Below, in pieces: positions 49,195-61,855 of a DNA stretch of 64,000 bases. The stretch spans positions 55,346,108 to 55,410,107 of the forward strand of contig NC_031495.1 in assembly GCF_000237925.1 (NCBI RefSeq), in the 5' to 3' direction. Each line of letters starts with the position of its first letter. The first letter of the stretch is position 1. The notes beneath the pieces were generated by a model. That model saw only the letters and a list, made by a program, of their open reading frames with translations, made no database searches and was not told the origin of the DNA. Source of the stretch: Schistosoma mansoni. Taxonomy: Eukaryota; Platyhelminthes; Trematoda; Strigeidida; Schistosomatidae. The position numbers were made by a program, and so were the translations under genes.

Positions 49195-49635
49195 TTTAAA
49201 AAGATTTATGGTCCATCGATTGAATTCAGGAATTACTAACTTTGTTCAATCTCAATTAGTTTAGTTTTGATTACTCACACACATGACGTAGACATCACAC
49301 CACTAAATTATGATAATTCGTCAATTAAAAACAAAGCTGAATGAAATCTTATTCGATAATCACATAGGAGTTCTATGAAAATTTGGAAGTAAACGGATGT
49401 GTAACTTCTCGACTCTACACTTCACCAGGAATCCGTAACACACTGGATACTATTTAGTTATCTTCTGGATAATACGTTTTATCTTTATCAATTGGTTGTT
49501 CTTAAATGCATGAACGAGCTCCTCCAATCGATCGTAAGACAATTCAGTGAGTACTATTTCTGAGAGAGAGATATATGGTCCATCGATTGAATACAGGAAT
49601 TACTAATTTTGTTCAATCTCAATTAATTAATATTT
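49195..49635. repeat. Direct repeat pair
   Basis: The stretch tatggtccatcgattgaat through caatctcaatta occurs at about 49207-49260 and again at about 49575-49628. Confidence 0.7.
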
Positions 49636-49654
49636 CATTATATTCATATCCTAC

Positions 49655-50535
49655 TGAAATTCATTAGCTTCATCGAACCCAACACATCTAATTCAATTAA
49701 ATGATCAAAATCAAATGATTTCCGTTGCTATTGTCACAGGAAATGTATCCACATATCTAATCGGAAAGGACTAACAATAGGACTGCTCAGAGCTCAATTC
49801 AAGGGAATGTTATGTGGAACTGAAAAACCAACAACATTTCGAAGTCCTGGGTCTATGGACAGTAAAGCGATTGTCAAAGTCGTTCATTCAACTACTTAGA
49901 CATACCATGATGTTTCGTTTTATAGTATTGTCGTGTATTTGACTCTTCTCACTCTCCACCTTTTATTTCAGAACTTTTACTGAGACCTTACCGCCGGTGA
50001 TGGATATCCGTGGGATAAGGCGAGGTGTGCATTTTTAAACTCCACCTTTTATAACCCGACCCCACCGTGTGAAAAGGCAGCATCGCTGTTATGCTGGTTG
50101 TCTGAAGGAAACACCTTACTGCCGTCACATCTCTGTACAGTCAGTAGTAGGAATTCGCCTTTGGACCTCGGTTTGCTGTTTTTAGTCTTACCGCTCTTCA
50201 ACGGACCTGTCTGGCATGGTCCTAGCATGGACCTTGAGGAACGATTGTTCCAGCCAGTATAGCTCGATTGGTTAATCATGATGGGCAAGCCCGACCACCA
50301 CGTCAAGGTAGCAGCAGCTAATCACTTCGGAACATATTCTACTGTAATTCATAAGTTTCATCGAACCCACCACATCTAATACAATTAAATGATCAAATTC
50401 AATTGATTCCCGTTGTTATCGTTAATGGCATTCATTCAACTAATTAGACATACCATAATGTTTCGTTTTATAGTAGTGTCGACTATTTGACTTTTCTCAC
50501 TCTCCACCTTTTATTTCAGAACTTTTACTGGGTAA
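49655..50535. repeat. Direct duplication flanking an inserted block
   Basis: The flank at 49655-49985 (ttcatcgaacccaacacatc ... ctccaccttttatttcagaa) recurs at 50345-50530, in the same order but with part missing. The GC-rich block 49986-50340 lies between. It looks like a local duplication around an insertion. Confidence 0.65.
49986..50340. repeat. GC-rich inserted block, family unknown
   Basis: Base composition is unlike the AT-rich surroundings (gaccttaccgccggtgatgg, cccgaccccaccgtgtg, agcccgaccaccacgtcaag). It has the look of a retroelement leader and no known domain. Confidence 0.5.
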
Positions 50536-50790
50536 ATATTTACATCGATTTTTATTCGTTTCATTCAATCAAATACTTTCTTGTAATCCACTACTTAAAC
50601 TAGCGTTACTGACTCATTGTTTTACTGATATCTACGTTGTGGTTACCGTTCTTGACAGTTTCTTCGTCTGTAACTCGGAATATGAATTGTTTTACTCACT
50701 TAGTTGCTCATGTACTAATAGATGTTCACAACGAAGAAATTCCGAAAGTCGTTTCCAATTTGTTAAAACACGTTTTCCTGCCTGAATGCA

Positions 50791-50796
50791 TTTATT
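50791..50796 (-). terminator. Polyadenylation signal of TAL gene 5
   Basis: TTTATT on the plus strand is AATAAA on the minus strand, 20 bp after the gene 5 stop. Confidence 0.65.
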
Positions 50797-50815
50797 ACTG
50801 AAATCATTTTATCAA

Positions 50816-53381
50816 TTATTCATTTCTACAATCTGGTGTTTTCCATATAATAAAACAAAGATTTTTCATTTTGAAATGGAATGAAGTATTAACTTCTTCT
50901 GTATGTGCACTGGCAAACGAACCATCCACCACCGTAACATGCCACGCTCTGCCAAATGTTTTATCTAGAAATTCTTTAAGCTTTGTAGCAATCAACAGCT
51001 TATTTTCAGATTTATATTCTTGATATAATTTTCTAGCTTCATTGGTGACATTGATTTGTTGTGATAACATCATATCACCAGAAATGTATTCAATATCTGA
51101 ACCAAGTTTAAACAATGCTGCATTCTGTTGGGTTGTATTTCTTCGTATTATTTCACTGTAAAAATATATATTAAAAGTATGGTTTGTATGGATTAAGAGA
51201 AGAATACTGATTTATCAACACTAGTCATTTTCCACTTAGGTAGTGTTAATGGAGATAGTGAAATCAGAGTGAAAATACACATCAATGATCACCGCGTAAT
51301 ACACGGTCTACGCCTATTCAAATTCTATCAGGACGTTGTATAAATAAAAATATTAGACTGATCAAAATGAAGAATAGCAACAAATTCTCGCATAGCTGAA
51401 TTCTTTGCGACTAGTTATAGAATCTCCATTATTAACTAACAGTAGGTCTGTGTGGAACGTTGAGACTTCAATACAAGTGTGGAACATGTTATTCATTGAG
51501 CTTCTGAGAACAGATGGCTACTAATTTGTTCAATACGTATGGATATATCTCGTTTAGGTCTGTAATTGATTTTCGGTAATATACAAAAGCTCATTCATTA
51601 AGGTGCAGAATAACAATGACGATGAATTACAAACATTTACCAGTATTTATAGGATGAACCACATCAAACAGAAACATGAAACATAAACACATTTATGCTT
51701 TCGACCAAGTATATGAGTCGATGAGAGAAAGTGTGATCACATGGTCAGTTAGATTGTTCACAGTTAACTTAATCTGTATGTACGAAAGTAGACACATCTA
51801 TTCATACGTAGATGACCATTACTCCGTCTCATTCCTACTCTTCCATATTTTCCACAATCAATGTGAACTTGTTATGCTTCATATGGTGTTCATACGTGTG
51901 ATACTTCTCAGTGTGATGGAATGATACTAGTGGAAAAACGGTCAGATGAATACAATCTAAAATTTACTCCGATAAACAACTATCGATGAAAAGTATCTGG
52001 TATAATGACAATATCACTATATTCTATTCTCACTCTAACAGAATAAACCAATAATCAATAACCGTGAGACTATTAAAACTGAAAGTGCAAACATTTAACA
52101 AAACTTACTATTGCTCTTTTGCAATACCCAGAACACTTAAAAACCTTTGAAGTGTAATATAATTCGATGTCTCTTCCGAAAATAAATCTAACCATCTCTA
52201 AGTGTATAAAAGGAAGGAAATGTAAATTTATTTCCAAATAATCTATCCAACTATATAAAGATAAATTAATTCAATTGGACATAATTAAATTGTGAAAATG
52301 TGTCTGAGTGAAATGGATATTTATTTGAGGTGTATTGTATCTTCGATTGTATGGAATATGAAAAGAGGATAAAGCTGATTAATCGGATGCAGAACTCCGA
52401 TTTTCAATTCATGTAAATGTTTCTTCGTCCATTTTAATGATTCGGAACCTGATTGTTTTGAGTAGTTTACTCTGAACATGATAATTGACTGAGAACGATT
52501 GTTTAATGTTAGCTCATTGATCCATTTGAATCAAATGAGTTGACGTAAGTTTACTAACAATCCCATGTATGTGTTTGGTTAGCCACACTGAATTATGCAC
52601 ATGAATACGGAAGGGTAAATTTCGAAAGTAGCACCTAATGTAACGTTCTCCGGAAAAGTTGTTTAATTGAAATTACCGATACAAGTTGGTGACCAGTGTA
52701 ATTCAACGTTCATTCTCAGTATCACCAACGGACATTTGGAAAGAATTTTCAGTAATTCATCATTGTCAAACGATCGTTGAAATACTCTTCGAAACTTTAC
52801 ACTTGATGATGTACAAATGACAAGTCTAATGATTTGACGAGCTGTTTGTCGGCTACTATCACCTACTAATGAATCATTGTGAGGCGTGTAACATTGAGAA
52901 ACATATCAATCTTAGTTCAAAACTATGAAGAAGAAATACACCTACAACTCATCTAATGACCATCTCCGAGACATTGACGTCATGCCTTCAACCTGCAGCA
53001 CAGTCATTGATAAGAACACAGTTATTACTTAGTTGAACGGTGGGTCGACAGTAGTTGAGATAATTTGATGGAGTGCATAGTGAAATATATGTAATTAGGT
53101 TCAAATGTGTTACGCAGTGATTTTAATGTTGATTGTGTTAATCTTCAAGATACTGGTACATATGACATTAGTGGAAAAATTACAAACATTAAACATCTTA
53201 ATTACCAATAGAAATACACATGCACATCCATTCAAATCAGTACATGTTGATAATGCAAACTTACGTTAACCATTTGCTTATCCAGATGATTCTCTCTGGT
53301 GAATTTCTCTAATTCTTCCTTCGTGATAACGTCATCATAGTTTTTATCGATTTTTGAAAATATGTCAATAAAATTGTCCAT
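50816..53381 (-). CDS. TAL gene 5: tegumental-allergen-like EF-hand/dynein light chain protein
   Basis: Minus-strand exons 53381-53265, 52197-52109 and 51155-50816 give 181 residues. EF-hand 1 (residues 12-23, DKNYDDVITKEE) has D, N, D, I and E at the ligand positions, so calcium binding is likely. EF-hand 2 (FSEETSNYITLQRF) is degenerate. The linker is long. The dynein-light-chain-like domain has FGRAWHVTVVDGSFA and FHFKMKNLCFIIWKTPD. It is transcribed towards gene 4, so the two are convergent. It lies inside the left arm of the palindrome; exons 1 and 2 have an inverted copy at 55423-56695. Confidence 0.9.
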
Positions 53382-53518
53382 TTGTCACCACTGCGTTTTT
53401 CAATTATTCACTTTCCTCTTTGCTACCTTTCACCAGACAATTTATATAGAGTGAATAAACGATAATGATCTGATTAGAACCAACAGTAGTGCCTGAAAAG
53501 CAATTGTAGAAAATAAGA

Positions 53519-53559
<41 letters not shown>

Positions 53560-53636
53560 GATTTAATTAAAGTTACTGTATTCACAATATAACCTTGAGA
53601 CCTGTCAGAAATATGCAATAGTACTAATTATCTCGT
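51630..53636. repeat. Inner palindrome arm, left
   Basis: Reverse complement of 55162-57174. Positions sum to 108804 (for example 51924/56880 and 53381/55423), apart from a 6-bp difference in an AT microsatellite (53521-53556 against 55242-55282). No scaffold gap lies between the arms. Confidence 0.9.
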
Positions 53637-54339
53637 TTTGTTTATGATGTTACTAACTTAAGATAGTTCATGGTTATTTCCGAGCTAAAAATTTATACCA
53701 CAGACTGATGAAACATCCTGGTTTTCAATGATTACCTTACCAAAGTCAATCCATAATGGAAATTATTTGCGTTATACCTGTCTGTTCACTGTAGTATAGA
53801 AAGACTGCGAACACTTCTAAATGTTTTGTCCACAGTTATGTTTGCGTAAATTCTGAATAATTTCAATTTAAGAAGTATTTGGAAATACGACTTTTAATAT
53901 ATTGTAATTTTTCTTCCATCATGGTTGAGTGAGCCTCACTTCAAACATCCGTGACAAGTTAGAGTGCTGTTTCCATCGTACAAACCACAACATTTTTCAT
54001 GAAGATCAGAAACAACTACTGAAAATGAAACACTTCCTTCATGATGGTTTACGAAGGCGTAAACAACAACTACCGCTTCATTTTCATCGTTCGTCTGCAG
54101 CAAGTTCAAGTTTTACGTACAAGAAAATGGTTGAATAATCTGATGAAACTTTATAATCATAATACACAGAATGTGATATTTTCTAGTGTTTTTCAACCTG
54201 TGTTAAATTTGGATAAAATAAACCCTTCATACATTATCACCTAGACCGTATTCTTGAGTTTGAATATAAAATTCATGGATGCGTGGAATGTGACGGTTTA
54301 TCTATTTTTTTTTGTAATTATTTGTATTTCTCATTTCAC
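53637..54339. other. Palindrome spacer, unique part
   Basis: AT-rich, with no repeat match. An open frame at 53929-54138 has no recognisable character. Confidence 0.45.
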
Positions 54340-54565
54340 AGGAAATTTCATCCAAAGTGACCTCTTATGGATCAACACCCCATAGATTTAGTAATCAAAT
54401 GCATGCAGTGTCAGCAAGCAGTGAATTGCAATGCGAAAATGCCGCCAGTCCAATGGCCACATCCTGAGTATCCCTTGTCAGTGATACAGGTCGATTTTGC
54501 CGGTCCAATCTATTGAACCACTTGCCTAGTCGTCGTTGACGCCTTTTCAAAATGGTCAGAAATGA
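54340..54565 (+). mobile_element. Gypsy-type integrase fragment (broken)
   Basis: The plus strand reads as a zinc-binding stretch with CMQCQQ, then WPHPEYPLSVIQVDFAGPI and VVDAFSKWSEM. This is the junction of the integrase zinc finger and core domains of a Gypsy element like the one at 41.6-44.1 kb. It is a small broken relic in the palindrome spacer. Confidence 0.7.
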
Positions 54566-54583
54566 ATAGCTTACACCAATAAC

Positions 54584-55161
54584 GCAATTGAGTGGTCGAT
54601 GCACTTTGCATAACAAATCGTCTTCGCGAGATTTGTGCATCGAAGAAATGGAGCCTGACTTGAAGAATCGATAGAGCACCAAGTACTTTTAAATTGCATC
54701 ACTTTTCATACTAAATTATACAACCAAGTTAGATCACTGTCCTTATGTCAGAAACTATGAATCTCTATATGGTTGGCATCATTGAAGTTTTATTTGCATA
54801 GCTGACACGATTTCCAAAGAATGTTCAATCGATAACACATTCATACTCATTAAATAATATTACTATTTTAGTACTCTACTCCTGTTACAATGATATACAT
54901 AGATAGATAGATGGATAGATATATCATAAAAAATTAATTATATGGTATGTATATGTGCCGACTGATCTCATACTGTATCAATGAAATTCCATCCAGAAAA
55001 CTTTCAAGTATAAACTACAAAGTATTACGTGATAGTCAGTCTGGGTCATTCGGATTAGCCATAATTACACAATATCGATAGGCCTTATTCTCTTAACAAA
55101 TACACTTTCTTAACTAGTCTGCATTCTTTTTGGAATCAGTGAAGATGACTGACTGAATCCT
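54584..55161. repeat. Chimeric spacer segment copied from the outer arm
   Basis: 54584-54855 is a direct copy of 63729-64000 with constant offset 9145, and it continues to 55040 as the inverse of about 40130-40326. At 55041 it jumps to a direct copy of 62782-62902. The order of the two blocks is thus swapped relative to the outer arm. The inner arm begins at 55162. Confidence 0.8.
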
Positions 55162-55238
55162 ACGAGATAATTAGTACTATTGCATATTTCTGACAGGTCT
55201 CAAGGTTATATTGTGAATACAGTAACTTTAATTAAATC

Positions 55239-55285
<47 letters not shown>

Positions 55286-57174
55286 TCTTATTTTCTACAA
55301 TTGCTTTTCAGGCACTACTGTTGGTTCTAATCAGATCATTATCGTTTATTCACTCTATATAAATTGTCTGGTGAAAGGTAGCAAAGAGGAAAGTGAATAA
55401 TTGAAAAACGCAGTGGTGACAAATGGACAATTTTATTGACATATTTTCAAAAATCGATAAAAACTATGATGACGTTATCACGAAGGAAGAATTAGAGAAA
55501 TTCACCAGAGAGAATCATCTGGATAAGCAAATGGTTAACGTAAGTTTGCATTATCAACATGTACTGATTTGAATGGATGTGCATGTGTATTTCTATTGGT
55601 AATTAAGATGTTTAATGTTTGTAATTTTTCCACTAATGTCATATGTACCAGTATCTTGAAGATTAACACAATCAACATTAAAATCACTGCGTAACACATT
55701 TGAACCTAATTACATATATTTCACTATGCACTCCATCAAATTATCTCAACTACTGTCGACCCACCGTTCAACTAAGTAATAACTGTGTTCTTATCAATGA
55801 CTGTGCTGCAGGTTGAAGGCATGACGTCAATGTCTCGGAGATGGTCATTAGATGAGTTGTAGGTGTATTTCTTCTTCATAGTTTTGAACTAAGATTGATA
55901 TGTTTCTCAATGTTACACGCCTCACAATGATTCATTAGTAGGTGATAGTAGCCGACAAACAGCTCGTCAAATCATTAGACTTGTCATTTGTACATCATCA
56001 AGTGTAAAGTTTCGAAGAGTATTTCAACGATCGTTTGACAATGATGAATTACTGAAAATTCTTTCCAAATGTCCGTTGGTGATACTGAGAATGAACGTTG
56101 AATTACACTGGTCACCAACTTGTATCGGTAATTTCAATTAAACAACTTTTCCGGAGAACGTTACATTAGGTGCTACTTTCGAAATTTACCCTTCCGTATT
56201 CATGTGCATAATTCAGTGTGGCTAACCAAACACATACATGGGATTGTTAGTAAACTTACGTCAACTCATTTGATTCAAATGGATCAATGAGCTAACATTA
56301 AACAATCGTTCTCAGTCAATTATCATGTTCAGAGTAAACTACTCAAAACAATCAGGTTCCGAATCATTAAAATGGACGAAGAAACATTTACATGAATTGA
56401 AAATCGGAGTTCTGCATCCGATTAATCAGCTTTATCCTCTTTTCATATTCCATACAATCGAAGATACAATACACCTCAAATAAATATCCATTTCACTCAG
56501 ACACATTTTCACAATTTAATTATGTCCAATTGAATTAATTTATCTTTATATAGTTGGATAGATTATTTGGAAATAAATTTACATTTCCTTCCTTTTATAC
56601 ACTTAGAGATGGTTAGATTTATTTTCGGAAGAGACATCGAATTATATTACACTTCAAAGGTTTTTAAGTGTTCTGGGTATTGCAAAAGAGCAATAGTAAG
56701 TTTTGTTAAATGTTTGCACTTTCAGTTTTAATAGTCTCACGGTTATTGATTATTGGTTTATTCTGTTAGAGTGAGAATAGAATATAGTGATATTGTCATT
56801 ATACCAGATACTTTTCATCGATAGTTGTTTATCGGAGTAAATTTTAGATTGTATTCATCTGACCGTTTTTCCACTAGTATCATTCCATCACACTGAGAAG
56901 TATCACACGTATGAACACCATATGAAGCATAACAAGTTCACATTGATTGTGGAAAATATGGAAGAGTAGGAATGAGACGGAGTAATGGTCATCTACGTAT
57001 GAATAGATGTGTCTACTTTCGTACATACAGATTAAGTTAACTGTGAACAATCTAACTGACCATGTGATCACACTTTCTCTCATCGACTCATATACTTGGT
57101 CGAAAGCATAAATGTGTTTATGTTTCATGTTTCTGTTTGATGTGGTTCATCCTATAAATACTGGTAAATGTTTG
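55162..57174. repeat. Inner palindrome arm, right
   Basis: Partner of 51630-53636. The match ends at about 57174, 141 bp before the scaffold gap. Confidence 0.9.
55423..56695 (+). CDS. TAL gene 5 inverted copy, partial (exons 1 and 2)
   Basis: Exons 55423-55539 and 56607-56695 match exons 1 and 2 of TAL gene 5, with splice sites intact (AACgtaagt, ttagAGATGG, TAgtaagt). The dynein-light-chain-like exon 3 is absent from the visible sequence. The arm match ends at 57174, and a gap at 57316-57515 lies where exon 3 would be. Either the copy is truncated or exon 3 is hidden in the gap. It is divergent from gene 5, with start codons 2.0 kb apart and pointing away from each other. Confidence 0.75.
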
Positions 57175-57315
57175 TCTTTTCATCTCTTCTTGTCCTTCTA
57201 AACATATTTTATTCCTAAACATCCAAAGTCTACAATTAAAAACAAAAAACCCTATGTTCCACTTAAACAAATAATTTTTTTTTAAAATCTTCACAACATA
57301 TATATAACATATAGA
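57175..57315. other. Non-palindromic stretch before the gap
   Basis: 141 bp, very T-rich on the plus strand, with no match to the left arm. It is probably repeat sequence at a contig end. Confidence 0.5.
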
Positions 57316-57515
57316 NNNNNNNNNNNNNNNNNNNNNNNNNNNNNNNNNNNNNNNNNNNNNNNNNNNNNNNNNNNNNNNNNNNNNNNNNNNNNNNNNNNNN
57401 NNNNNNNNNNNNNNNNNNNNNNNNNNNNNNNNNNNNNNNNNNNNNNNNNNNNNNNNNNNNNNNNNNNNNNNNNNNNNNNNNNNNNNNNNNNNNNNNNNNN
57501 NNNNNNNNNNNNNNN
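57316..57515. other. Assembly gap, 200 N
   Basis: A fixed-size gap. Left-arm sequence 48401-51629 (3.2 kb) has only 57175-57520 as its counterpart, so the net shortfall of the right arm (2883 bp) falls here. Confidence 0.99.
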
Positions 57516-58235
57516 TGGATATCGGATTCGGTTGCTTATATTGTACTTGAAGAAGTGGATGTGAACGCTGACCACTTGTATTTAGTAAGATTTTTGTGAT
57601 GATGGACATTGATATGATTTTGAACTGATGATGCTCACTGTTACGGATTCATTAGAAACCAATGACTAGTTTTCATAGTTCGACTCTTCCACTATCACTT
57701 CAAAGGGAATCAATATATGGTAAAATTGAAATTAGGAAATCTGATTTTTCACTGTTCATTTGAATATCTACAATTTCGTTGATTGCGAATTCGCATTCAT
57801 AGGCAATTCATTAGGAACTCTTTCTGTAAATCTCAAAATATAAATTATTAATGAAGACAAATGTATAGAAATTTGAATAATTAATATATCACTGGGTAAG
57901 GTGTTTGCAGTGTTCAAGTGGAAATTTAGTCCTGTGAACTCCATACGGTTGGTTAATCCGTCCAAACATAAGTGAGAGATAATGACAGACATAAGATTTG
58001 TTTCACGATCCCGTTTAGCGAAATACATATCTACAATTACTAATGGGATATGAATATGTTTTCCACCCGGTTACACAATAGAAGCTTTCTACTCACTCTT
58101 GTTTATCTCACCCAAGTTACCTGGTTTCAGCGCGCATACTAAAACAGCATACACCAGTAGCAGAATCTGACGAACTCAAATTAGGCCAGAACCGAAGATA
58201 ATTTATTGGTCATATTAAGCAAACTGAATATACAC

Positions 58236-58241
58236 TTTATT
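58236..58241 (-). terminator. Polyadenylation signal of TAL gene 4 copy
   Basis: Mirror of 47680-47685. Confidence 0.65.
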
Positions 58242-58309
58242 TTCAGCAATTATAACAACAGTATCTCATTACTTACTAATGTTATAACTGTGTGAAATAA
58301 AACTAAAAC

Positions 58310-60749
58310 CTAATTAAATCCAAAAAATGTTTTCCAAACAACAAAACTGTAATTATTCAAACGAAATTGAAATGAACAATCCTCAAGATGCAAAAATGTA
58401 GTTGAATATGAACCTTTGACAATTAGCACAACCCAAGATGAAGAGAAATTTTTATCCATAAACTGCTTCATATATTCTGTTAATTTTAGTCCATTGAAAT
58501 CATCTTTATCTGTGATTAGTCTTCTGAACTCATTTGTAATTTTTAATTTCATATCCATCGGCATCTGATCAACGATCACGTGTACATCATTTCCAAGTAC
58601 CCGTTGATTATCAGTGTAGGATGATAATGATTTTTCGGTTGATTTTAGTTGTATACCTCTTTGTTGACGGCTGAAACGAATGAGAGGAAAACAATTTTCC
58701 TAGAAACGAAGTAGTTCCGTAAAACACAACCAATCTAACAATGGAACAACGTTGTAGATGATTTGTTTCGAACACAGAACGTGCAATTGTAAGCACAATG
58801 CGAACTATAATTGATGAAAATGAAATGAATTATGTTCCCTATAAAGTACTTTGGCTCACCCCAACTGTACAACGGTGGTATGTAGAAGTCGATTACGAAA
58901 TTTATCTGAAAAACTCTGTTTCATGCATTCATGTAACGTCAGATGACCATGCAGACGTATGAAGATGGTTTGTACCGTATTACTTATTGAATTTTGTATC
59001 ACTGCTCATTTAGTTCAGACGGACAAGGTCGATATAGACAAGCTTTCACAAATGAGTACACTTATTTTACAAATGTAAATGATTGAATTATTTATGAATA
59101 CAAACAATATGTCAAGTGATATTACAACGACCTATGCTTGAGTCACGTAAGTGTTCGAATCAGTGTTAGTCAAAACAAGCTCTTGAATCTATTGATCATT
59201 GTCAGTCAGTAACATAATTGTGGATGTGAATGGATGTTCGTTATGATCCAACAATATATGTGGTCATTGCACTTCTAATTTGTTTGTTTACCCAATTCAT
59301 ATTTGAAACTATCTTATTCTGAGTAAACGACGTAGGTGAATAATTTTTCGAGGTGAAGTTTGGATGGTTGGTCTTAGTATTGTGAGACCGTGAAAACACC
59401 TAAATCCTCACTGAAGCGTGATAAACATCCTTTTTCAATATTTGACTTGTTCACTCCCTTGCTCAGATGACTGAGTCTGGGAAGAGGCGATTACATGTAC
59501 ACAATATTAGGCGTAGATTCAACTTAGTCAGAAGAATAGACAGCATTAATCTGAGCACAATGTAAATAATCTCCTTTCAAATCAGATTATGATATTTTAA
59601 ATTTTCAATGGGAGAAATCGCATATTCAAGATGAATTCATGATGTATTTTTATGTAGAGAGATAGAAATTTTGAGACTGTGAAGCTTTGATTATCGTTGT
59701 AGAGAACATCATCATCGTCGTTTCACATTCGAAGTAAAACCTTGACTAATGCAACACCAACTGAAAATATTCACGTGAATTTTGCATATTCACTATAATC
59801 CTTCTAACACGATTTCTATGATTAAGATAATATGCTGATATTTTTCAATGTGATACTCAAAACTAATGAAAACTGGTTATGGACTTACACATCTCCAATA
59901 TGTAATTGTAGATGTTCACAAATATCTTCTAAACTGAGACGATTAGTATTTTTCAATTGAAATAAGTTCATCCAATTCTAGTGGTAAATAATAGAATTCA
60001 ATAAACATAAGTAGAGTATTAAAACGTTTGGTGTTTGATCAGTTTCACAGTTATACAGGCGAACTAAAAAACATTTGGACTGTGGTGATCATAAATTGTT
60101 TTGACTTTGAGATGCACTCAAATTGCAAAATGCACAACGTGTTCATTTAACCAGTGAAATAATTTATATAACTGGATAATAGTGTACTCTGTGGGTGATT
60201 TATATGTATTGAGTGTTTTTCTCGTGTTGGGTTGTGGACTCGTATCACAGATGCGCGCGTTATCTCCAACATCCGTTCAAACTGCTATTCCTCAATAACA
60301 TTTCATAAATGATTTTCTGTAGTCTACAAACCACGTTTTGCGCTCATTGATACCTTTCTTAAAGAATCATTGAACAAAGTTCCGTTTACTAGGAACCAGT
60401 TCTAGACAGAGACCTATATGAATTAACTTTGTGGTGATCACTCTCTAAATATCATAGTTCATTTCATTCGAATGATTAATTCCTGTATTACTCAACTAGC
60501 TGTTCAGGTATTCAACACTTTTCAAAACAATACATTACTTATGAGTAATTGCAAACATTGATACATTAATAATGATTTATTTCGACTAACCTCAATTAGA
60601 TGATCATCTCGATGATTAGTTTCAAAATATCTCTTCAATTGATTCTTTGTAATTTCTTCATCATGATCTTTGTCGATTGCGAAGAATATTTCCAGAAATG
60701 TTTCCGATGTTGATTTTGTGCTCTCTTGATCATCACGTTTTACAACCAT
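58310..60749 (-). CDS. TAL gene 4 inverted copy: tegumental-allergen-like protein
   Basis: Minus-strand exons 60749-60591, 59977-59889 and 58670-58310 give 202 residues with the same splice sites as TAL gene 4. The translated exon 1 and exon 3 frames are identical to those of gene 4. All family features are the same: N-terminal extension, EF-hand 1 with three aspartates, lost EF-hand 2, dynein-light-chain-like end. It appears intact. It is either a true second gene or the other haplotype of gene 4. Confidence 0.85.
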
Positions 60750-61199
60750 GTTGAAGAATAGTAACTGTGATACTGTGGACTACACTCAGAGATTATATTT
60801 GATAGTTTCTTATTTGATTTAACGTATATATATATACATATACAAACATATGCACGAAATTATCAGTAGTTTAATCTCTAAACACATCATGATTAGAATT
60901 GTAGAATATAATTTAACATTAAACAATCATTGTCACACTAGAAATAATCGGTTAATTTTGACAGCTTGGTATTTGAAAATATATCATTCAAATTGATTAA
61001 ATACCTTTCACTACATTCTTGTGAGTGACCTATTTAACATCAACGTAATCAACAACTAGTTCATTTGTCGTTCCAATTATATTCGGGTGTAATAATTTAG
61101 TGATCCATGCAGATAGTACAATTATTCCATCGGAAATGTCGTAGTATATGATATAATTAATTTTTGTGAACGCCTTCTCACCTATCAAATTATTTCACA

Positions 61200-61855
61200 A
61201 TCAATAGATTGTTCTAGGGCTACGGGTGGTCTCAATCTCGAGTAGTTTAGGTGGTTTGTTCATGTGGTCAGCCTTCGCATCCCATAGAAAACAACCTCGC
61301 TATAATAACGTTTACCAGAATAGACAAAGTAAATCAGTTAAACTCCGTCCTCCGAATTGAACGATCCTCATTCAGAAGAATTATGTCGTCTCGTAATGAA
61401 AGTTGAGATTGTTCGGAAGTCACGAGGTCGATATACCTTCGAACAACCAGAGTGATAATTAATATGGGTACGAGGAATGCCCGGACAATGTGTGAAACTC
61501 CTCAAGATCCAGTCAACTAGCCACGCAAATGAGGAGATACAACTCGACAGTGCTCGGAATGAGTGAAACCCATTGGACACAAGCTGAACAGAAAAGATTG
61601 TATTAGGGAGAGATGCCTCTGTACTCTGATCATGAAGTGGAGAATGCTTCACACACTTAATGGGTGGGAATCTCATAGATCCAGGATCATCTATGCATCT
61701 CTCCAAACCAAAAACGAGGTGATCACAATGAATGATATGCTAAGTTATACACACATCGACGATACCAATGACGACAATGAAGATCAGTTAAATGACAAGT
61801 TGCAATCGATCATTGAGAAGTGCTCACGAAATGACCTGACAATGATGATTGGAGA
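61200..61855 (+). mobile_element. RTE-clade LINE, 5' endonuclease fragment (mirror copy)
   Basis: Mirror of 44068-44720 with a few base changes (for example GHKLN for GYKLN and MLSYTH for MPSYTH). It is cut at the same LTR junction, so the LINE and LTR insertions came before the duplication or the haplotype split. Confidence 0.8.

Noticed and set aside
51676-51924. 82-codon open frame, also at 56880-57128
   Set aside because: Lies within the palindrome and overlaps the intron between exons 2 and 3 of gene 5 on the opposite strand. Duplication alone explains its conservation.
53521-53556. Origin or promoter signal in the AT run
   Set aside because: It is a plain AT microsatellite with a length difference between the arms, which is ordinary for such runs.
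53929-54138. 69-codon open frame in the palindrome spacer
   Set aside because: No homology is recognised and there is no support beyond an open frame.
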